Assembly (NCBI RefSeq): GCF_032598905.1 | Contig: NZ_CP122458.1 | Location: 4,799,001-4,863,000, forward strand | DNA length: 64,000 bases | Source: Streptomyces sp. 11x1 | GTDB taxonomy: Bacteria; Actinomycetota; Actinomycetes; Streptomycetales; Streptomycetaceae | Reading direction: 5' to 3' | Shown here: piece by piece, positions 8,763 through 17,318 of the stretch | How positions within the stretch are numbered: position 1 is the first letter of the stretch | Layout of the letters: every line of letters starts with the position of its first letter | Notes under the pieces: generated by a model | Told to the model about the DNA's origin: nothing | The model's input: only the letters and a program-made list of their open reading frames with translations | Databases searched by the model: none | Translations under genes and position numbers: made by a program

Positions 8763-9860
8763 GTGGGCAAGGGTGGGGAGTCCATATCGGACGAGGAGTG
8801 GGAGCGCTTCCTCCGCGAATCCGAGGCGGGGGCCAAGGACGCACCCGAGGAACCGTCGGCGCGGGCCCGCATGGTGGCGGGGCGCCTGCGGGAGGAGCCC
8901 GACCCGCCGGCGCCGTGGCGGGGCCACCAGCCGCCGCGGCGGCGAAGAGGCAAGGGCTGGTACGTCGTCGGAGTGCTGGTCGCGGTCGCCCTGCTGGTCG
9001 TGGCGGTGGCGCCGGGGCGGGTGGTCGGCTGGTTCGCGGGCGGAGACGGCGAGAGCACGCCGCTCGCCGTGGAGTCGGAGCGCCCGGACGCCCCGCCGCC
9101 GACGGAAGCGGCGGCCCAACAGCCCACTCTGAAGCAGCCGTTCAGGGGATCGCCCGCGACACGGTGGGGTGACGGGACGGCCTCGCTCGCCCTGCCCGAG
9201 GCACGGGCGACCGGCTGGATGAGCAAGGCGCAGGTCGCGGAAGCGCTCGCGGAGAGCCGGGACTTCCTCGCCGACTCCAGTCTGGATCGCGGTGTGCTGC
9301 GCGGGGAGCGCCCGAAGAAGGCGATCGCGCTGATCAATCCGCACCAGAAGGACGTGCAGGACTTCCTGGCGACCGCGTTCCGTTCGCCCAGCCGGGAGAA
9401 CGATCCCCTGCTGCTGTTCAGCCGGTTCGAGAGCTCCGAGGTCCGGCTGGTCGGGGATGTGGTCAAGACACGCGGGCGGATCACGTACCGGGAAGGGAAG
9501 CGGGGCGCGGTCGAGGTGACCACGGATGTCACGTACGTCTACCCGGTCGTGCGCGCGGAGGCGGGAAGCGACGAGGTCGCCCGCACCATCGTGCGCCGCG
9601 AGGTCGTGATGAGCTGGGACGACCCGGCGAAGATCATCACCGAGCCCGGCACGTTCTCCCTGGTCTCCTACAAGGTGGACACCACCAACGGCGGCTGCGA
9701 CACCTTCACCGGCTACCTCACCCCCGAGTTCGCCGCGGAACGCGCGACGTCACCCAAGGAATCGGGCCCGGCACTCGACCCGTACGACCGAAGCACGTCA
9801 CTGGACGAGCGCATGCGGAAGTCGGACGGGGAGCGATGCGGGACCGCCTCACGGTCGTGA
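8763..9860 (+). CDS. Single-pass membrane protein of unknown function
   Basis: A 365-residue protein. The N-terminal cytoplasmic part has the acidic motif SDEEWERFLRESEAG, then a Pro/Arg-rich linker (PPRRRRGKGWYVV), one transmembrane helix (about residues 65-88) and a roughly 270-residue external domain with two cysteines (GGCDTF, GERCGT). GTG 8763 is preferred since a G-rich ribosome site (GGGCGGGGG) lies 8 nt upstream; ATG 8739 is the next candidate. The pattern is that of a conserved Streptomyces membrane protein. No enzymatic motif is visible. Confidence 0.78.
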   Translation: MGKGGESISDEEWERFLRESEAGAKDAPEEPSARARMVAGRLREEPDPPAPWRGHQPPRRRRGKGWYVVGVLVAVALLVVAVAPGRVVGWFAGGDGESTPLAVESERPDAPPPTEAAAQQPTLKQPFRGSPATRWGDGTASLALPEARATGWMSKAQVAEALAESRDFLADSSLDRGVLRGERPKKAIALINPHQKDVQDFLATAFRSPSRENDPLLLFSRFESSEVRLVGDVVKTRGRITYREGKRGAVEVTTDVTYVYPVVRAEAGSDEVARTIVRREVVMSWDDPAKIITEPGTFSLVSYKVDTTNGGCDTFTGYLTPEFAAERATSPKESGPALDPYDRSTSLDERMRKSDGERCGTASRS

Positions 9861-9894
9861 GCCCCTGGGCAGTCACGGTTGGGCGAGCGTCAAG

Positions 9895-10536
9895 GTGACT
9901 GATGATCATGGCGAGGCGGAGGCTATTGCCTCTTGCATCACTGGCGTGCCCGAGGAGTTCCTCTACGCCGTTGCCCGGCTCGTCCTCGGTGACGAGGACA
10001 CCCGCGCTGAGTTGGAGGGAGAGCCACAGGTGTACCGGTGGTTCTTCCACAGAGACGGATCTGTGGTCGATGTCCGTCTGGTCCGGGCCGACGACGCCCA
10101 AGCTCCGGACAGCTCAGGGGTAGTTCTCTGGTCGGGCCGCCACACCGTCCTGGCACTCGCGCGGTCCGCCGTCCGCGCCTTCGACCGGATCGACTACGAG
10201 CAGGGCGAAGAAGCCTACGAGTCGCAATGGGGCCGGCCGTTTCCCCGAATCGAACTCCAAGCTCTGCGCACCGCGATGCGGTCACACCGCAGAGCCGCGG
10301 CAGCCAACGGCACCGCCTCCGAGGGGGGGCAGATGAGCAGAAGTCTGGGCCCGTCCCTGGGCCGTCCGAGGTCGCTCAACAGTGGCCGAGGACGACCGAC
10401 GACGACCACCAGGCGCACCATCCCACCACCGCTGACCTGTAAGAACCCAGCTCAACAAGATCCCCGACAACACCCAGGGCAAGAAGACACCCAAGAAGCA
10501 CCCCGCCGCGGATCCGACAGGTTGTGCCACTCGTGA
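9895..10536 (+). CDS. Hypothetical protein
   Basis: A 213-residue open frame from a GTG start. Residues 1-130 look like a folded globular protein (EEFLYAVARLVLGDEDTRAE, YRWFFHRDGSVVDVRLV, TVLALARSAVRAFDRIDYEQ). After about residue 140 the sequence becomes Arg/Pro/Thr-rich and overlaps the end of the convergent DUF5958 gene by 85 bp, so the true C-terminus may have been lost by a downstream frameshift. No family is recognised. Confidence 0.5.
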   Translation: MTDDHGEAEAIASCITGVPEEFLYAVARLVLGDEDTRAELEGEPQVYRWFFHRDGSVVDVRLVRADDAQAPDSSGVVLWSGRHTVLALARSAVRAFDRIDYEQGEEAYESQWGRPFPRIELQALRTAMRSHRRAAAANGTASEGGQMSRSLGPSLGRPRSLNSGRGRPTTTTRRTIPPPLTCKNPAQQDPRQHPGQEDTQEAPRRGSDRLCHS

Positions 10537-10886
10537 CCGCACCCATCGGCGCAATGCCGCATCCGCCTGCGAGTGTCCGCGATGCTGAAGAGGGCGACGA
10601 GCAGGCGAGAGGACTTGGTGAGTTCATAGGCCGGTAGCGCCGCCATCCCGAAGCGCCACTTCGTGAGCATCACCGCCGGCGTATGAGTGGGACGAATGCC
10701 AGAACGCGCGATGCTCTCCGGCACATCGTCCTCGCAGGCGCGGGCCTGCCAGCAGAACTCCACCAGTGCGTGCATGACCTTGCGTTGGTCATCCTCCGAG
10801 AGGCTCTCGAACCAATCGACATCCTCGGCCGTCGGCCTGAGTCCCTGCGCGAGCTCGTCCAGGACCACCTCGTGTGCGTACAACAC
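10452..10886 (-). CDS. DUF5958 family protein
   Basis: A 144-residue protein with the family pattern LAQGLRPTAEDVDWFESLSE, FCWQARA, RSGIRPTHTPAVML, ELTKSSRLLVALFSIADTRR and HEWHNL. DUF5958 proteins are small helical proteins of unknown function in streptomycetes. The final 20 residues (DPRRGASWVSSCPGCCRGSC) are atypical and overlap the convergent gene at 9895, suggesting that the original stop has been lost. The start follows a weak ribosome site. Confidence 0.75.
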   Translation of the reverse strand: MLYAHEVVLDELAQGLRPTAEDVDWFESLSEDDQRKVMHALVEFCWQARACEDDVPESIARSGIRPTHTPAVMLTKWRFGMAALPAYELTKSSRLLVALFSIADTRRRMRHCADGCGHEWHNLSDPRRGASWVSSCPGCCRGSC

Positions 10887-10940
10887 CGGTTACCTCCCGA
10901 CTCAGTTCAGGCCGACGGTACGCTCACCGATTCCTGCCCT

Positions 10941-11270
10941 TCAGTGCGAAAACGTGAAGCCGACGGCCAGGTCAAGGTGGAACGCGGAGCCCGGAGCGGT
11001 CGGAATCCAACCTTCATGCAGGGCAAGCCGAACAGCCGCGGCAACGCCGGACGGCCGCACAGGCTCAGCCTCGCGCCCGATCCAATTGCTCGAATGCGGC
11101 TGGTCGGTGGTAACCACGAGCGTCATGCCCGGCGTCTCCGCCTGCTCGACCGCGAACGTGCACGGCGACCACGCCAAGCCCTGGAAGTACGTCGGCCTGC
11201 CACGCAGCCGCCAGCGGTAGACCGTGCCGTCGACAACGATCCGTCGTGATCCCTTGCGAACCAGCGCCAC
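10941..11270 (-). CDS. Conserved Streptomyces hypothetical protein
   Basis: A 109-residue protein starting MALVRKGSRRIVVDGTVYRW, with RPTYFQGLAWSPCTFAVE, LVVTTDQPHSSNW and PSGVAAAVRLALHEGW. Many streptomycete genomes carry such a protein with this beta-rich N-terminus and terminal helix. No domain name or function can be given. It is transcribed alone with about 55 bp to the next gene. Confidence 0.75.
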   Translation of the reverse strand: MALVRKGSRRIVVDGTVYRWRLRGRPTYFQGLAWSPCTFAVEQAETPGMTLVVTTDQPHSSNWIGREAEPVRPSGVAAAVRLALHEGWIPTAPGSAFHLDLAVGFTFSH

Positions 11271-11515
11271 GACTCCCCCTTCAACAGCGAAGATGCTAGC
11301 GAGTCCGGCACCGCCGCCCGTCTCAGTTTCCGTCTCATTCAGCGCCGTTCACGGCCGTCGGACGAGACCTGGGACGCTACCCACCCAGACACGTGAACGG
11401 CCCCGTCCGAGCCCCCGGGCCCACCACCACAGTCGGAGAGCGTGTTGGGGGCCGACCTGAAGGCGGCGCACAGCACCTTGTCGGGAACGGTCTGATGGGC
11501 GGCTGTATCGGTCCG

Positions 11516-12010
11516 TCAGATGTAGGTCCACCGCCATGCGTTCGAGCTGTACGTGCACTTGATCTTCGTCCCGCCCGCTGTGGTGGTGGTGGCGCCGTGG
11601 TCGCTGTTCCGGCAGAACTGTCCCGCCGAGTAGCAGTTTCCCGAGTTGGAGACGATCGAGCACGTGCCGGTGCTGTCCTGGCCGCTGCTACTCCCGCTGC
11701 CGCTGTCGGCGGCTTTGGCCGTGGCGGTCTTGGTGACGGTGACCGTGGGGCCGGGTTTCGCCTTGGCCTTGACGGTCTCGGTGACGGTCGGACCGGGCTC
11801 GGGCGTGGCTGTGACGGTCGCGGTGACGGTCGTCGCGGGTTTGACCTTGGTCTCGACAGACTGTTGCCCGTCGTCCCCGGCCGAGCCGATGAGCGTGCCC
11901 GTGATCAACAGGGCCGTGCCGCCGACCCACACGAGCACGCGCTTGTGGAGCGGACGGGTGTCGGGCGGGCGTGGTGCAGGCGGTATGGGAGTGGCGTACG
12001 GGTTGGTCAT
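11516..12010 (-). CDS. Membrane-anchored protein with Thr/Val-rich linker and Cys-containing tail
   Basis: A 164-residue protein. A short cytoplasmic Pro-rich N-terminus (NPYATPIPPAPRPPDTRP) precedes one transmembrane helix (RVLVWVGGTALLITGTLIG, about residues 25-43). An extended TVTATVTATPEPGPTVT-type linker then leads to a 50-residue C-terminal module with four cysteines (TCSIV, NCYSAGQFC, KCTYSSNAWRWTYI). The ATG at 12010 follows TGGGGGGACGA. The architecture suggests a surface-exposed small domain held off the membrane. No function is recognised. Confidence 0.75.
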   Translation of the reverse strand: MTNPYATPIPPAPRPPDTRPLHKRVLVWVGGTALLITGTLIGSAGDDGQQSVETKVKPATTVTATVTATPEPGPTVTETVKAKAKPGPTVTVTKTATAKAADSGSGSSSGQDSTGTCSIVSNSGNCYSAGQFCRNSDHGATTTTAGGTKIKCTYSSNAWRWTYI

Positions 12011-12202
12011 TTCGTCCCCCCAGGATGCTTCGGGTGGAGCGACCGTAGTACCCCACCGTGCCATGTGTGCAGGACGTGTAAGAGAGGTGTTCATTCCGTG
12101 ACCAGCAACCGCCAGCACTCACCACCGGCCCTTGCGACCCTCCCCGTGGCCCGAATGACTTCCAGTGACCGATCTCTGCAGAGCTACGGATCAGAAGGTG
12201 CA

Positions 12203-12240
12203 CGTGCCCCATCCGTGCCCGATCCAGCGGGAAACCACGG
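12203..12240 (+). repeat. Arm-like module D (CGTGCC-N5-CGTGCC-N6-AGCGG)
   Basis: CGTGCC at 12203 and 12214 and AGCGG at 12226 have exactly the spacing found at 27421, 40547 and 47294. AAACCACGG follows. About 115 bp to the right lies a tRNA 3'-half-like sequence on the opposite strand. A relic attachment region of a related element is inferred. Confidence 0.45.
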
Positions 12241-12279
12241 GGGAACCACCGGCGCCGAGCGGGCACCGCGCACGACGAC

Positions 12280-12309
12280 GGCCCCTGACCAATTACCTGG
12301 TCAGGGGCC
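12280..12309. terminator. Perfect hairpin between the tRNA-like fragment and module D
   Basis: Twelve-bp arms GGCCCCTGACCA/TGGTCAGGGGCC enclose a 6-nt loop. It lies just downstream of the tRNA-like 3' end on the minus strand and could terminate that unit or the phosphoribosyltransferase gene. Confidence 0.7.
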
Positions 12310-12317
12310 ATTTCGCT

Positions 12318-12371
12318 TGGCGGCGGGTGTGAGATTTGAACCCACGGTGACTCGCGTCACGACGGTTCTCA
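12318..12371 (-). other. tRNA 3'-half-like sequence (possible relic att site)
   Basis: Read on the minus strand it gives an anticodon-loop-like CTTGAGA, a long variable arm (CGTGAC-GCGA-GTCACC), a T-arm with GGTTCAAAT and an acceptor 3' strand ACCCGCCGCCA. No matching 5' acceptor strand (GGCGGGT) exists upstream, so this is not a whole tRNA gene. The long variable arm suggests serine or leucine type. It is best explained as the 3' half left at an integration site. It lies in an otherwise empty stretch of about 400 bp (12011-12411). Confidence 0.42.
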
Positions 12372-12411
12372 AGATCGGCGGCGGCATGAGTCCCGGTCGC
12401 AACGAACCAAG

Positions 12412-12927
12412 TCAGAGCGCTTCCTTGGACGGAGTGACAGGCTCGCCCGACCTACGCACTACAGGCAAAACACTCCACGGGAAGTTGATCCACTCGTCGG
12501 TCCGCTTCCACACGTACTCGCACTTCACGAGGGAGTGGGACTTCTCATAGATCACGGCGGACCGGACCTCGGCGACGGCGTCGAGGCAGAAGTCGTGGAC
12601 CAGCTTGAGCGTCTTGCCCGTGTCGGCGACGTCGTCCGTGATCAGGACCTTCTTGTCGGAGAAGTCGATCGCGTTCGGGACGGGGGCGAGCATGACGGGC
12701 ATGTCGAGGGTCGTGCCGACGCCGGTGTAGAACTCGACGTTCACGAGGTGGATGTTCTTGCAGTCCAGGGCGTACGCCAGCCCGCCGGCGACGAAGACCC
12801 CGCCGCGGGCGATGCTGAGCACGATGTCGGGCTCGTACCCGTCGTCGGCGATCGTCTGCGCGAGTTCGCGTACGGCGGTGCCGAACGCCTCGTAGGTGAG
12901 GTTCTCCCGGGGCGGGGACACGCTCAC
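12412..12927 (-). CDS. Phosphoribosyltransferase
   Basis: A 171-residue type I phosphoribosyltransferase. The PRPP-binding loop is [14 protein letters not shown] (about residues 98-111), preceded by [20 protein letters not shown]. The fold matches xanthine/hypoxanthine salvage enzymes, which join PRPP to a purine base; the exact base cannot be read from sequence. The GTG start overlaps the dcd stop (GTGA), so it is translationally coupled to dcd and the pair probably serves nucleotide metabolism. A second GTG two codons later is possible. Confidence 0.88.
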   Translation of the reverse strand: MSVSPPRENLTYEAFGTAVRELAQTIADDGYEPDIVLSIARGGVFVAGGLAYALDCKNIHLVNVEFYTGVGTTLDMPVMLAPVPNAIDFSDKKVLITDDVADTGKTLKLVHDFCLDAVAEVRSAVIYEKSHSLVKCEYVWKRTDEWINFPWSVLPVVRRSGEPVTPSKEAL

Positions 12928-13499
12928 ACCTGCGTCCGGTGGAAGTTGAGGAAGGACCGGGAGGCCGTCGGACCGCGCTGCCCCTGGTAGCGGGAGCCGT
13001 AGCGCTCGCTGCCGTAGGGGAACTCGGCCGGTGAGCTGAGCCGGAACATGCACAGCTGTCCGATCTTCATACCCGGCCAGAGCTTGATGGGGAGCGTGGC
13101 GAGGTTCGACAGTTCGAGGGTGACGTGCCCGGAGAAGCCGGGGTCGATGAACCCGGCCGTGGAGTGGGTGACGAGCCCGAGCCGGCCCAGGGAGCTCTTC
13201 CCCTCCAGGCGAGAGGCGAGATCGTCGGGGAGCGAGATCACCTCGTAGGTGCTGGCGAGCACGAACTCGCCGGGGTGGAGGATGAACGGCTCGTCCCCCT
13301 CGGGCTCGACGCGTCGCGTGAGGTCCGACTGCTCGATGGACGGGTCGATGTGCGGGTAGCGGTGGTTCTCGAACACCCGGAAGAAGCGGTCGAGACGCAC
13401 GTCGATGCTCGACGGCTGCACCATGGTTTCGTCGTACGGATCGATCCGCACCCGACCGGCGTCGATCTCGGCCCGGATGTCCTTGTCTGAGAGAAGCAC
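12924..13499 (-). CDS. dcd: dCTP deaminase
   Basis: A 191-residue enzyme that deaminates dCTP to dUTP in pyrimidine deoxynucleotide synthesis. Family motifs are the start [29 protein letters not shown], the active-site region [20 protein letters not shown] and the C-terminal lid [17 protein letters not shown]. Length agrees with the actinobacterial enzyme. The start is GTG. It is a core housekeeping gene, so the chromosome proper is intact up to here, next to the tRNA-Gly locus. Confidence 0.96.
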   Translation of the reverse strand: MLLSDKDIRAEIDAGRVRIDPYDETMVQPSSIDVRLDRFFRVFENHRYPHIDPSIEQSDLTRRVEPEGDEPFILHPGEFVLASTYEVISLPDDLASRLEGKSSLGRLGLVTHSTAGFIDPGFSGHVTLELSNLATLPIKLWPGMKIGQLCMFRLSSPAEFPYGSERYGSRYQGQRGPTASRSFLNFHRTQV

Positions 13500-13629
13500 G
13501 CCCCGAGGATACGCAAGACGCGCGGGCCGCCCACCATCAGGACGGACTCCGCGCGCCTCGACGACTGCCGGCCGCAGGTAGCTCTACCTGTGGCGACCGT
13601 TGTGGATACCGCTTCGACTACCGTTTCGA

Positions 13630-13788
13630 CTACCGCTTCTGCAACGCCACCGGCACGACGCTGCGCAGGCGCGCGCAACGTGGGCAGCGCATGAGCCGAC
13701 CGGGGCCGAGGCGCTCGGCCTGCTGCATCGGGAACGAAGCGGTGCTGAACACGTGCCCATCGGCACAACGGACGACGGTGCGCTCCAT
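13630..13788 (-). CDS. Small conserved protein with Cys4 motif
   Basis: A 52-residue protein (MERTVVRCADGHVFSTASFP) ending LRSVVPVALQKR. Cys8 and the pair CPRC near residue 37 suggest a small zinc-binding fold. ATG 13788 is used; TTG 13812 would add eight residues (MGKGLLDL) that also resemble relatives. The surrounding gaps (13500-13629 and 13789-14081) hold a GC hairpin (CGGGCCCC 13998 with GGGGCCCG 14021) and nothing else clear before the tRNA. Confidence 0.65.
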   Translation of the reverse strand: MERTVVRCADGHVFSTASFPMQQAERLGPGRLMRCPRCARLRSVVPVALQKR

Positions 13789-14081
13789 CAAGTCCAAGAG
13801 TCCCTTCCCCAAGAGCCGCGTCTGGCTGTCGACCTACGTCGACCTGACGACGAAGCGCCACATTACGGGATGAACGGGACGCCCCTCCAGGCGGCACTCC
13901 GATCCGTTCCACGACCCTCTCGGACCCTCTCCCGCGCCTCCACCGTACGCCCCAACTCCCGCGCCCCGCAGCCCCATCCCGGCCCCTGAAACACAGCCGG
14001 GCCCCACGCCTTCAGCGCGCGGGGCCCGACATGAGGTAAAGTAACGATGCGTTCCGACACCGGCACCTACCGGCGTCTTAC

Positions 14082-14155
14082 GCGGGTGTAGTTTAATGGT
14101 AGAACATCAGCTTCCCAAGCTGAGAGCGCGAGTTCGATTCTCGTCACCCGCTCCA
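14082..14155 (+). tRNA. tRNA-Gly(CCC)
   Basis: A complete cloverleaf. The acceptor is GCGGGTG/CACCCGC plus TCCA, with CCA encoded. The D-arm contains AATGGTAGA, the anticodon stem TCAGC/GCTGA holds loop TTCCCAA (anticodon CCC), and the T-arm has CGAG-TTCGATT-CTCG. The 3' 46 bp is the integration target of the adjacent element, and integration has kept the gene whole. Confidence 0.97.
14110..14155 (+). other. Attachment core copy 1 (attL, inside tRNA-Gly)
   Basis: The 46 bp from the anticodon loop to the CCA end recur at 27547-27592 (44/46) and 40672-40717 (46/46), with degenerate relatives at 47415 and 55971. Tyrosine integrases of AICEs use exactly this part of tRNA genes. Confidence 0.9.
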
Positions 14156-14160
14156 CGACT

Positions 14161-14190
14161 AAGGCCCAGGTCAGAGACCCGGGCCTTTTT
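14161..14190 (+). terminator. Terminator after tRNA-Gly
   Basis: Stem AAGGCCCAGGT/ACCCGGGCCTT with one mismatch and a T-run (TTTTT). The homologous positions after core copies 2 and 3 also start with a CCAGGTC arm, so homology extends past the 46-bp core. Confidence 0.88.
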
Positions 14191-14204
14191 GCTGTCCGCT
14201 GTGA

Positions 14205-15374
14205 TCACTCGTCGCGTGCCAGATTCGTGCCAGAACGCCTGTCGGGCTCTTTCTCCCTGGCAGCGGCCCGCGCCTTCCGTACGGTGGCGTCCAGCCCGGC
14301 GGCGACCTCTTCTTGCCGCTCGTCGTCGGAGTGCTGATAGATCAGCGCCGCCTTCTCCGAGGACTGCCCGGCGCGGACCATGGTGTCTTTGAGCGTGGCC
14401 CCGGAGCGCGTGGACAGCGTGTGCCCCGTGTGCCTGAGGTCGTAGAACCGGAAGCCCTCCGACATCCCGACGATCTCACGCGCCTTCCGCCACTTCCGCC
14501 CGAAGGTGCTGCGCCGGAAGGGAGCGCCCTTCTCCCCGACAAAGATCAGCCCGTCCGGGCCCGGCTCGGCGTAGCTCTCCAGATGCCAACGTAGCTCCCG
14601 GCGGAGGAACGCGGGAAGAATCACAGTCCGGGTGCCGGCCTCCGACTTGGTGTAGCCCTGGACGCGCCGCCCGTTCATCCGCTCGGGCTCGGCGAGGCGG
14701 ACGCGGACACGAAGGTTGTCGAGGTCGACGTCTCGACGACGGAGGCCGGCCAGTTCTTCCGGCCGCATCGGACCGTACGCGCCGAGGTAGACCATGAGCC
14801 GCCACCGCATCCCCACCGCTTCGGCGAGGGCATCGACCTGGGCGACGGTGGCAATGCGACGCTCAGCCGCCCTCTCCTTCCCCGCGCCCTTGATCCGGCA
14901 GGGATTGCGCGTGATCAACTCGTCGTCCACGGCCGTTTCCATGATGGCCTTGAGGAGCCGGTACGCCTTGGCCGTCATCGTCTTGGCGTTCGTGGTCCGC
15001 AGTCGACCGGCCCGCCACTCACGGACGCGCGGCGCGGTGATCTCGTCCAAGTCCAGCTCGGCGAAGGCGAACAGGTGCTTGTCGAGGAGATAGCGGTAGA
15101 GGTCGCGGGTGAGCGGCGCGAGTTCCCGTTCGTCGACCCACTTGTCGGCGTAGGCCCGGAAGCTCACCGCGCCCGCCTCGGGGTCGCGCCACTCGCCCCG
15201 ACGGATCTCCGTCTGCCGTTCGGCAAGCCAGTCGTCGGCATCAGCCGTCGTCTCGAAGGTGACGGGGGCCGGACGCATCACGCCGTCAGGGCCCGGGTAG
15301 CGGGCCTGGTACCGGCCGGAGGGAAGCCGTCTGATCGCGCCGAAACGGCGTCGCCTGCCCCTGTTGTTGGCCAT
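14205..15374 (-). CDS. int: Tyrosine-type site-specific integrase
   Basis: A 389-residue recombinase. The N-terminal arm-binding/SAM-like part (FETTADADDWLAERQ, SFRAYADKWVDERELAP, LDLDEITAPRVREW) is followed by a catalytic domain with RPEELAGLRRRDV, a TKSEAGTRTV beta-hairpin lysine, YDLRHTGHTL and nucleophile region IYQHSDDER. It joins the element core to the tRNA-Gly 3' end. The ATG overlaps the xis stop (TGATG). Its 3' end carries CGTGCC-N5-CGTGCC (14215 and 14226), the presumed arm sites. A dead relative lies at 40807-41350. Confidence 0.95.
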   Translation of the reverse strand: MANNRGRRRRFGAIRRLPSGRYQARYPGPDGVMRPAPVTFETTADADDWLAERQTEIRRGEWRDPEAGAVSFRAYADKWVDERELAPLTRDLYRYLLDKHLFAFAELDLDEITAPRVREWRAGRLRTTNAKTMTAKAYRLLKAIMETAVDDELITRNPCRIKGAGKERAAERRIATVAQVDALAEAVGMRWRLMVYLGAYGPMRPEELAGLRRRDVDLDNLRVRVRLAEPERMNGRRVQGYTKSEAGTRTVILPAFLRRELRWHLESYAEPGPDGLIFVGEKGAPFRRSTFGRKWRKAREIVGMSEGFRFYDLRHTGHTLSTRSGATLKDTMVRAGQSSEKAALIYQHSDDERQEEVAAGLDATVRKARAAAREKEPDRRSGTNLARDE

Positions 15375-15589
15375 CAGGCAGCAGCCTTTCCGAAGCGGGA
15401 CCGAGGCCGCCTCAGCGGCTCCACGGTGCGAGAGGCGAGGTACTCGCGGAGGGCGCTCTCCGGGATGCGGACGTACCGGCCAACTTTCACGTATCGAATG
15501 CGCCGCTCCTCGATGAGCCGCCGGGGAAAGCGGGCGGTCGTGCCCAGCAGCTCGGCGACCTGGTCGACGGACAGGTAGCGGTCGTTCAT
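15374..15589 (-). CDS. xis: Excisionase (helix-turn-helix)
   Basis: A 71-residue protein with a MerR-like winged HTH (YLSVDQVAELLGTTARFPRR, then RIRYVKVGRYVRIPESALREYL). Such proteins bend the att DNA and direct the integrase towards excision. It is coupled by ATGA overlap to rep upstream and by TGATG to int downstream, so the three are made as one unit. Confidence 0.92.
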   Translation of the reverse strand: MNDRYLSVDQVAELLGTTARFPRRLIEERRIRYVKVGRYVRIPESALREYLASRTVEPLRRPRSRFGKAAA

Positions 15590-16887
15590 GTGGTCGGCTC
15601 TCCTTCCGTTCCGGGAGCAGGTTCGAGGGACGCGGCAAGCCAGGTCTCGCCCGTGCTGAGGCCCGTTCCGGCAAAGACCCAATGCGCGAGGACGAGCGTG
15701 GTTTCGCCGTCCTGGGCTGCGGGCGGAGCGGCTTGCGCGCGGCGCCATTCGGCGCGGGCGTCGCGCAGTGCGCCGAGGGTGGTGGAGTAGCGGCGGGACT
15801 TTGTGGAGAAGTGGCCGCGGAAGCCCAACATGTGGGACCAAGCCCGAAGACGAAGGTGTGCCAGCTCGGGGCGGGCGCCAAGGGTCCAGGCGGTTCGGAT
15901 CATGCGGCGGGCGTGGTCGGTGATCCGGGCCCCGGCCAGCTCGGCGAGGAAGCGGATCGGCCGGTCAAGGGTGCCGGTCGTCGTCTCGGCGCCCTTGGTG
16001 GCGTACTTGGCGATGTACGCCGCTACGGCCCGCTCGGTCAGCTCCTGGCCGCCGTCGAAGTCAGCGGAGCGGATGGTGCGGACGTCGAGCTGACGGCCGA
16101 AGGTGAAGGTGTGGGCCCGTCCCTCGACGGTCGGCCCGCCGACACGAGCGGCGGTGGCAGCGGCGTGGATGGCGTCGCTCAGCAGTTCGGCGGTGGCCCA
16201 GGCCGGGGGCGAGGTGTCGCCGCCGTCGGGGCCGTCGAGGCGGATGACCGCGTGGAAGTGGACGGCTCCGCGCTTCTGGTACTCGGCGACCTTGGCGAAG
16301 GAGATGCGGGCGTGATCGCGGAAGGCCCGTTGGGTGAGGCCGGCCAGCTTGGCGACCTCACGGCGGAGGTAGATGGAGAAGCGCCGCCACAGGGCCCCGG
16401 CGTGTGCGTTCCAGAGCACGGCCGCTTCGTAGTCGTACCTGTCCGGATCGAGGGGCGTACCGAGGACCGGGGCTGTGTCCTCGTGCCGGACACCGCAGCG
16501 GCAGGGCCGCCCGCTGGAGGGGCGGTTGTGGACCGGGCCGAAGCTCGGCGCGGTGAAGGTGGCGAAGACGCGCGGGTGCGTGCCGACCTGCTCAGGGGTG
16601 CCCTTGCCGCCGCGGAGTCCGGCGGTGATCAGGTGGAAGGTGTCGCGGCGGTAGACCTCCGCGCAGGCCGCGCAGCGGGTGGCACGGCGGTTGTTGCAGC
16701 GGACGAGGAGGTTTCCGGCGGGGAGGGCGGTCGAGTCGAGGTGGTGCAGGACGCGCCCGACCTCACCGGTTGTCGTGTCGACGGCGTACTCGGTGCGGTG
16801 GCCGTCGAGGCGTACGGGGTGGGTGCAGCCGCCCAGGCCGGAGAGTTGGCGGGCCAGTTCGGGCAGGGTGCCGAGTGAGGCGAGCAT
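15586..16887 (-). CDS. RepSA-type replication initiator
   Basis: A 433-residue protein. It has a Cys-rich N-terminal part (RATRCAACAEVY, CRCGVRHED), a HUH-type motif within YQKRGAVHFHAVIRLDGP (around residue 225) and a conserved WNAHAGALWRRF block. It is expected to nick the element origin and start rolling-circle replication, which AICEs use for transfer and maintenance. ATG 16887 is the first acceptable start; a weak GGCGGA precedes it. The same block occurs in the remnant at 41351-41690. Confidence 0.9.
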   Translation of the reverse strand: MLASLGTLPELARQLSGLGGCTHPVRLDGHRTEYAVDTTTGEVGRVLHHLDSTALPAGNLLVRCNNRRATRCAACAEVYRRDTFHLITAGLRGGKGTPEQVGTHPRVFATFTAPSFGPVHNRPSSGRPCRCGVRHEDTAPVLGTPLDPDRYDYEAAVLWNAHAGALWRRFSIYLRREVAKLAGLTQRAFRDHARISFAKVAEYQKRGAVHFHAVIRLDGPDGGDTSPPAWATAELLSDAIHAAATAARVGGPTVEGRAHTFTFGRQLDVRTIRSADFDGGQELTERAVAAYIAKYATKGAETTTGTLDRPIRFLAELAGARITDHARRMIRTAWTLGARPELAHLRLRAWSHMLGFRGHFSTKSRRYSTTLGALRDARAEWRRAQAAPPAAQDGETTLVLAHWVFAGTGLSTGETWLAASLEPAPGTEGEPTT

Positions 16888-17018
16888 GGAGAGTTCCGCC
16901 AGCGGGGGCGGAGTCTGCCGGGTGATGATGGGTCTTCCCTTCGGCTGTTTCGGCGGTTGGGAGGGACGGCCCCGGGGCGGCGGGATGCTTGGCGGCTTGT
17001 TGCCGCCCCGGCGGCCGG

Positions 17019-17282
17019 TCAGCGCTTGTTCGTGCTGCTGACGAGGGAGCGCAGGACGACGGCGGCGATGGCCACGGAGATGGCCGAGACGGCGACCGCC
17101 GCCAGGAGCGCGGTGAGGACGACGCCCACGACGACCACGGCGGCGACCGCGCCGACACCGACGCTCATGAACGGGGCGATCGGGCGGCCGGCGGAGTGAG
17201 CCGGAACCGGGGCGTGGTTCTGCGGGATGTGTGTGGTGATGCTCGGGACGTGCGGAGTGTCGGGCAGCTTGGGACGGAACAC
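17019..17282 (-). CDS. SpdD-like small membrane protein
   Basis: An 87-residue protein starting MFRPKLPDTPHV, with a Pro/His-rich cytoplasmic start and one long hydrophobic stretch (GVGAVAAVVVVGVVLTALLA and onward). Length and pattern match SpdD of AICEs, one of the spread proteins that help transferred DNA move between mycelial compartments. It begins the small-gene string ahead of rep. Confidence 0.82.
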   Translation of the reverse strand: MFRPKLPDTPHVPSITTHIPQNHAPVPAHSAGRPIAPFMSVGVGAVAAVVVVGVVLTALLAAVAVSAISVAIAAVVLRSLVSSTNKR

Positions 17283-17318
17283 GGCAGGTCTCCTTTGCGG
17301 TTGCTTGCGGTCGTTGGC

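Noticed and set aside
12318..12371. A complete tRNA-Ser or tRNA-Leu gene on the minus strand
   Set aside because: The 5' acceptor strand and D-arm are absent, so only a 3'-half-like fragment is reported.
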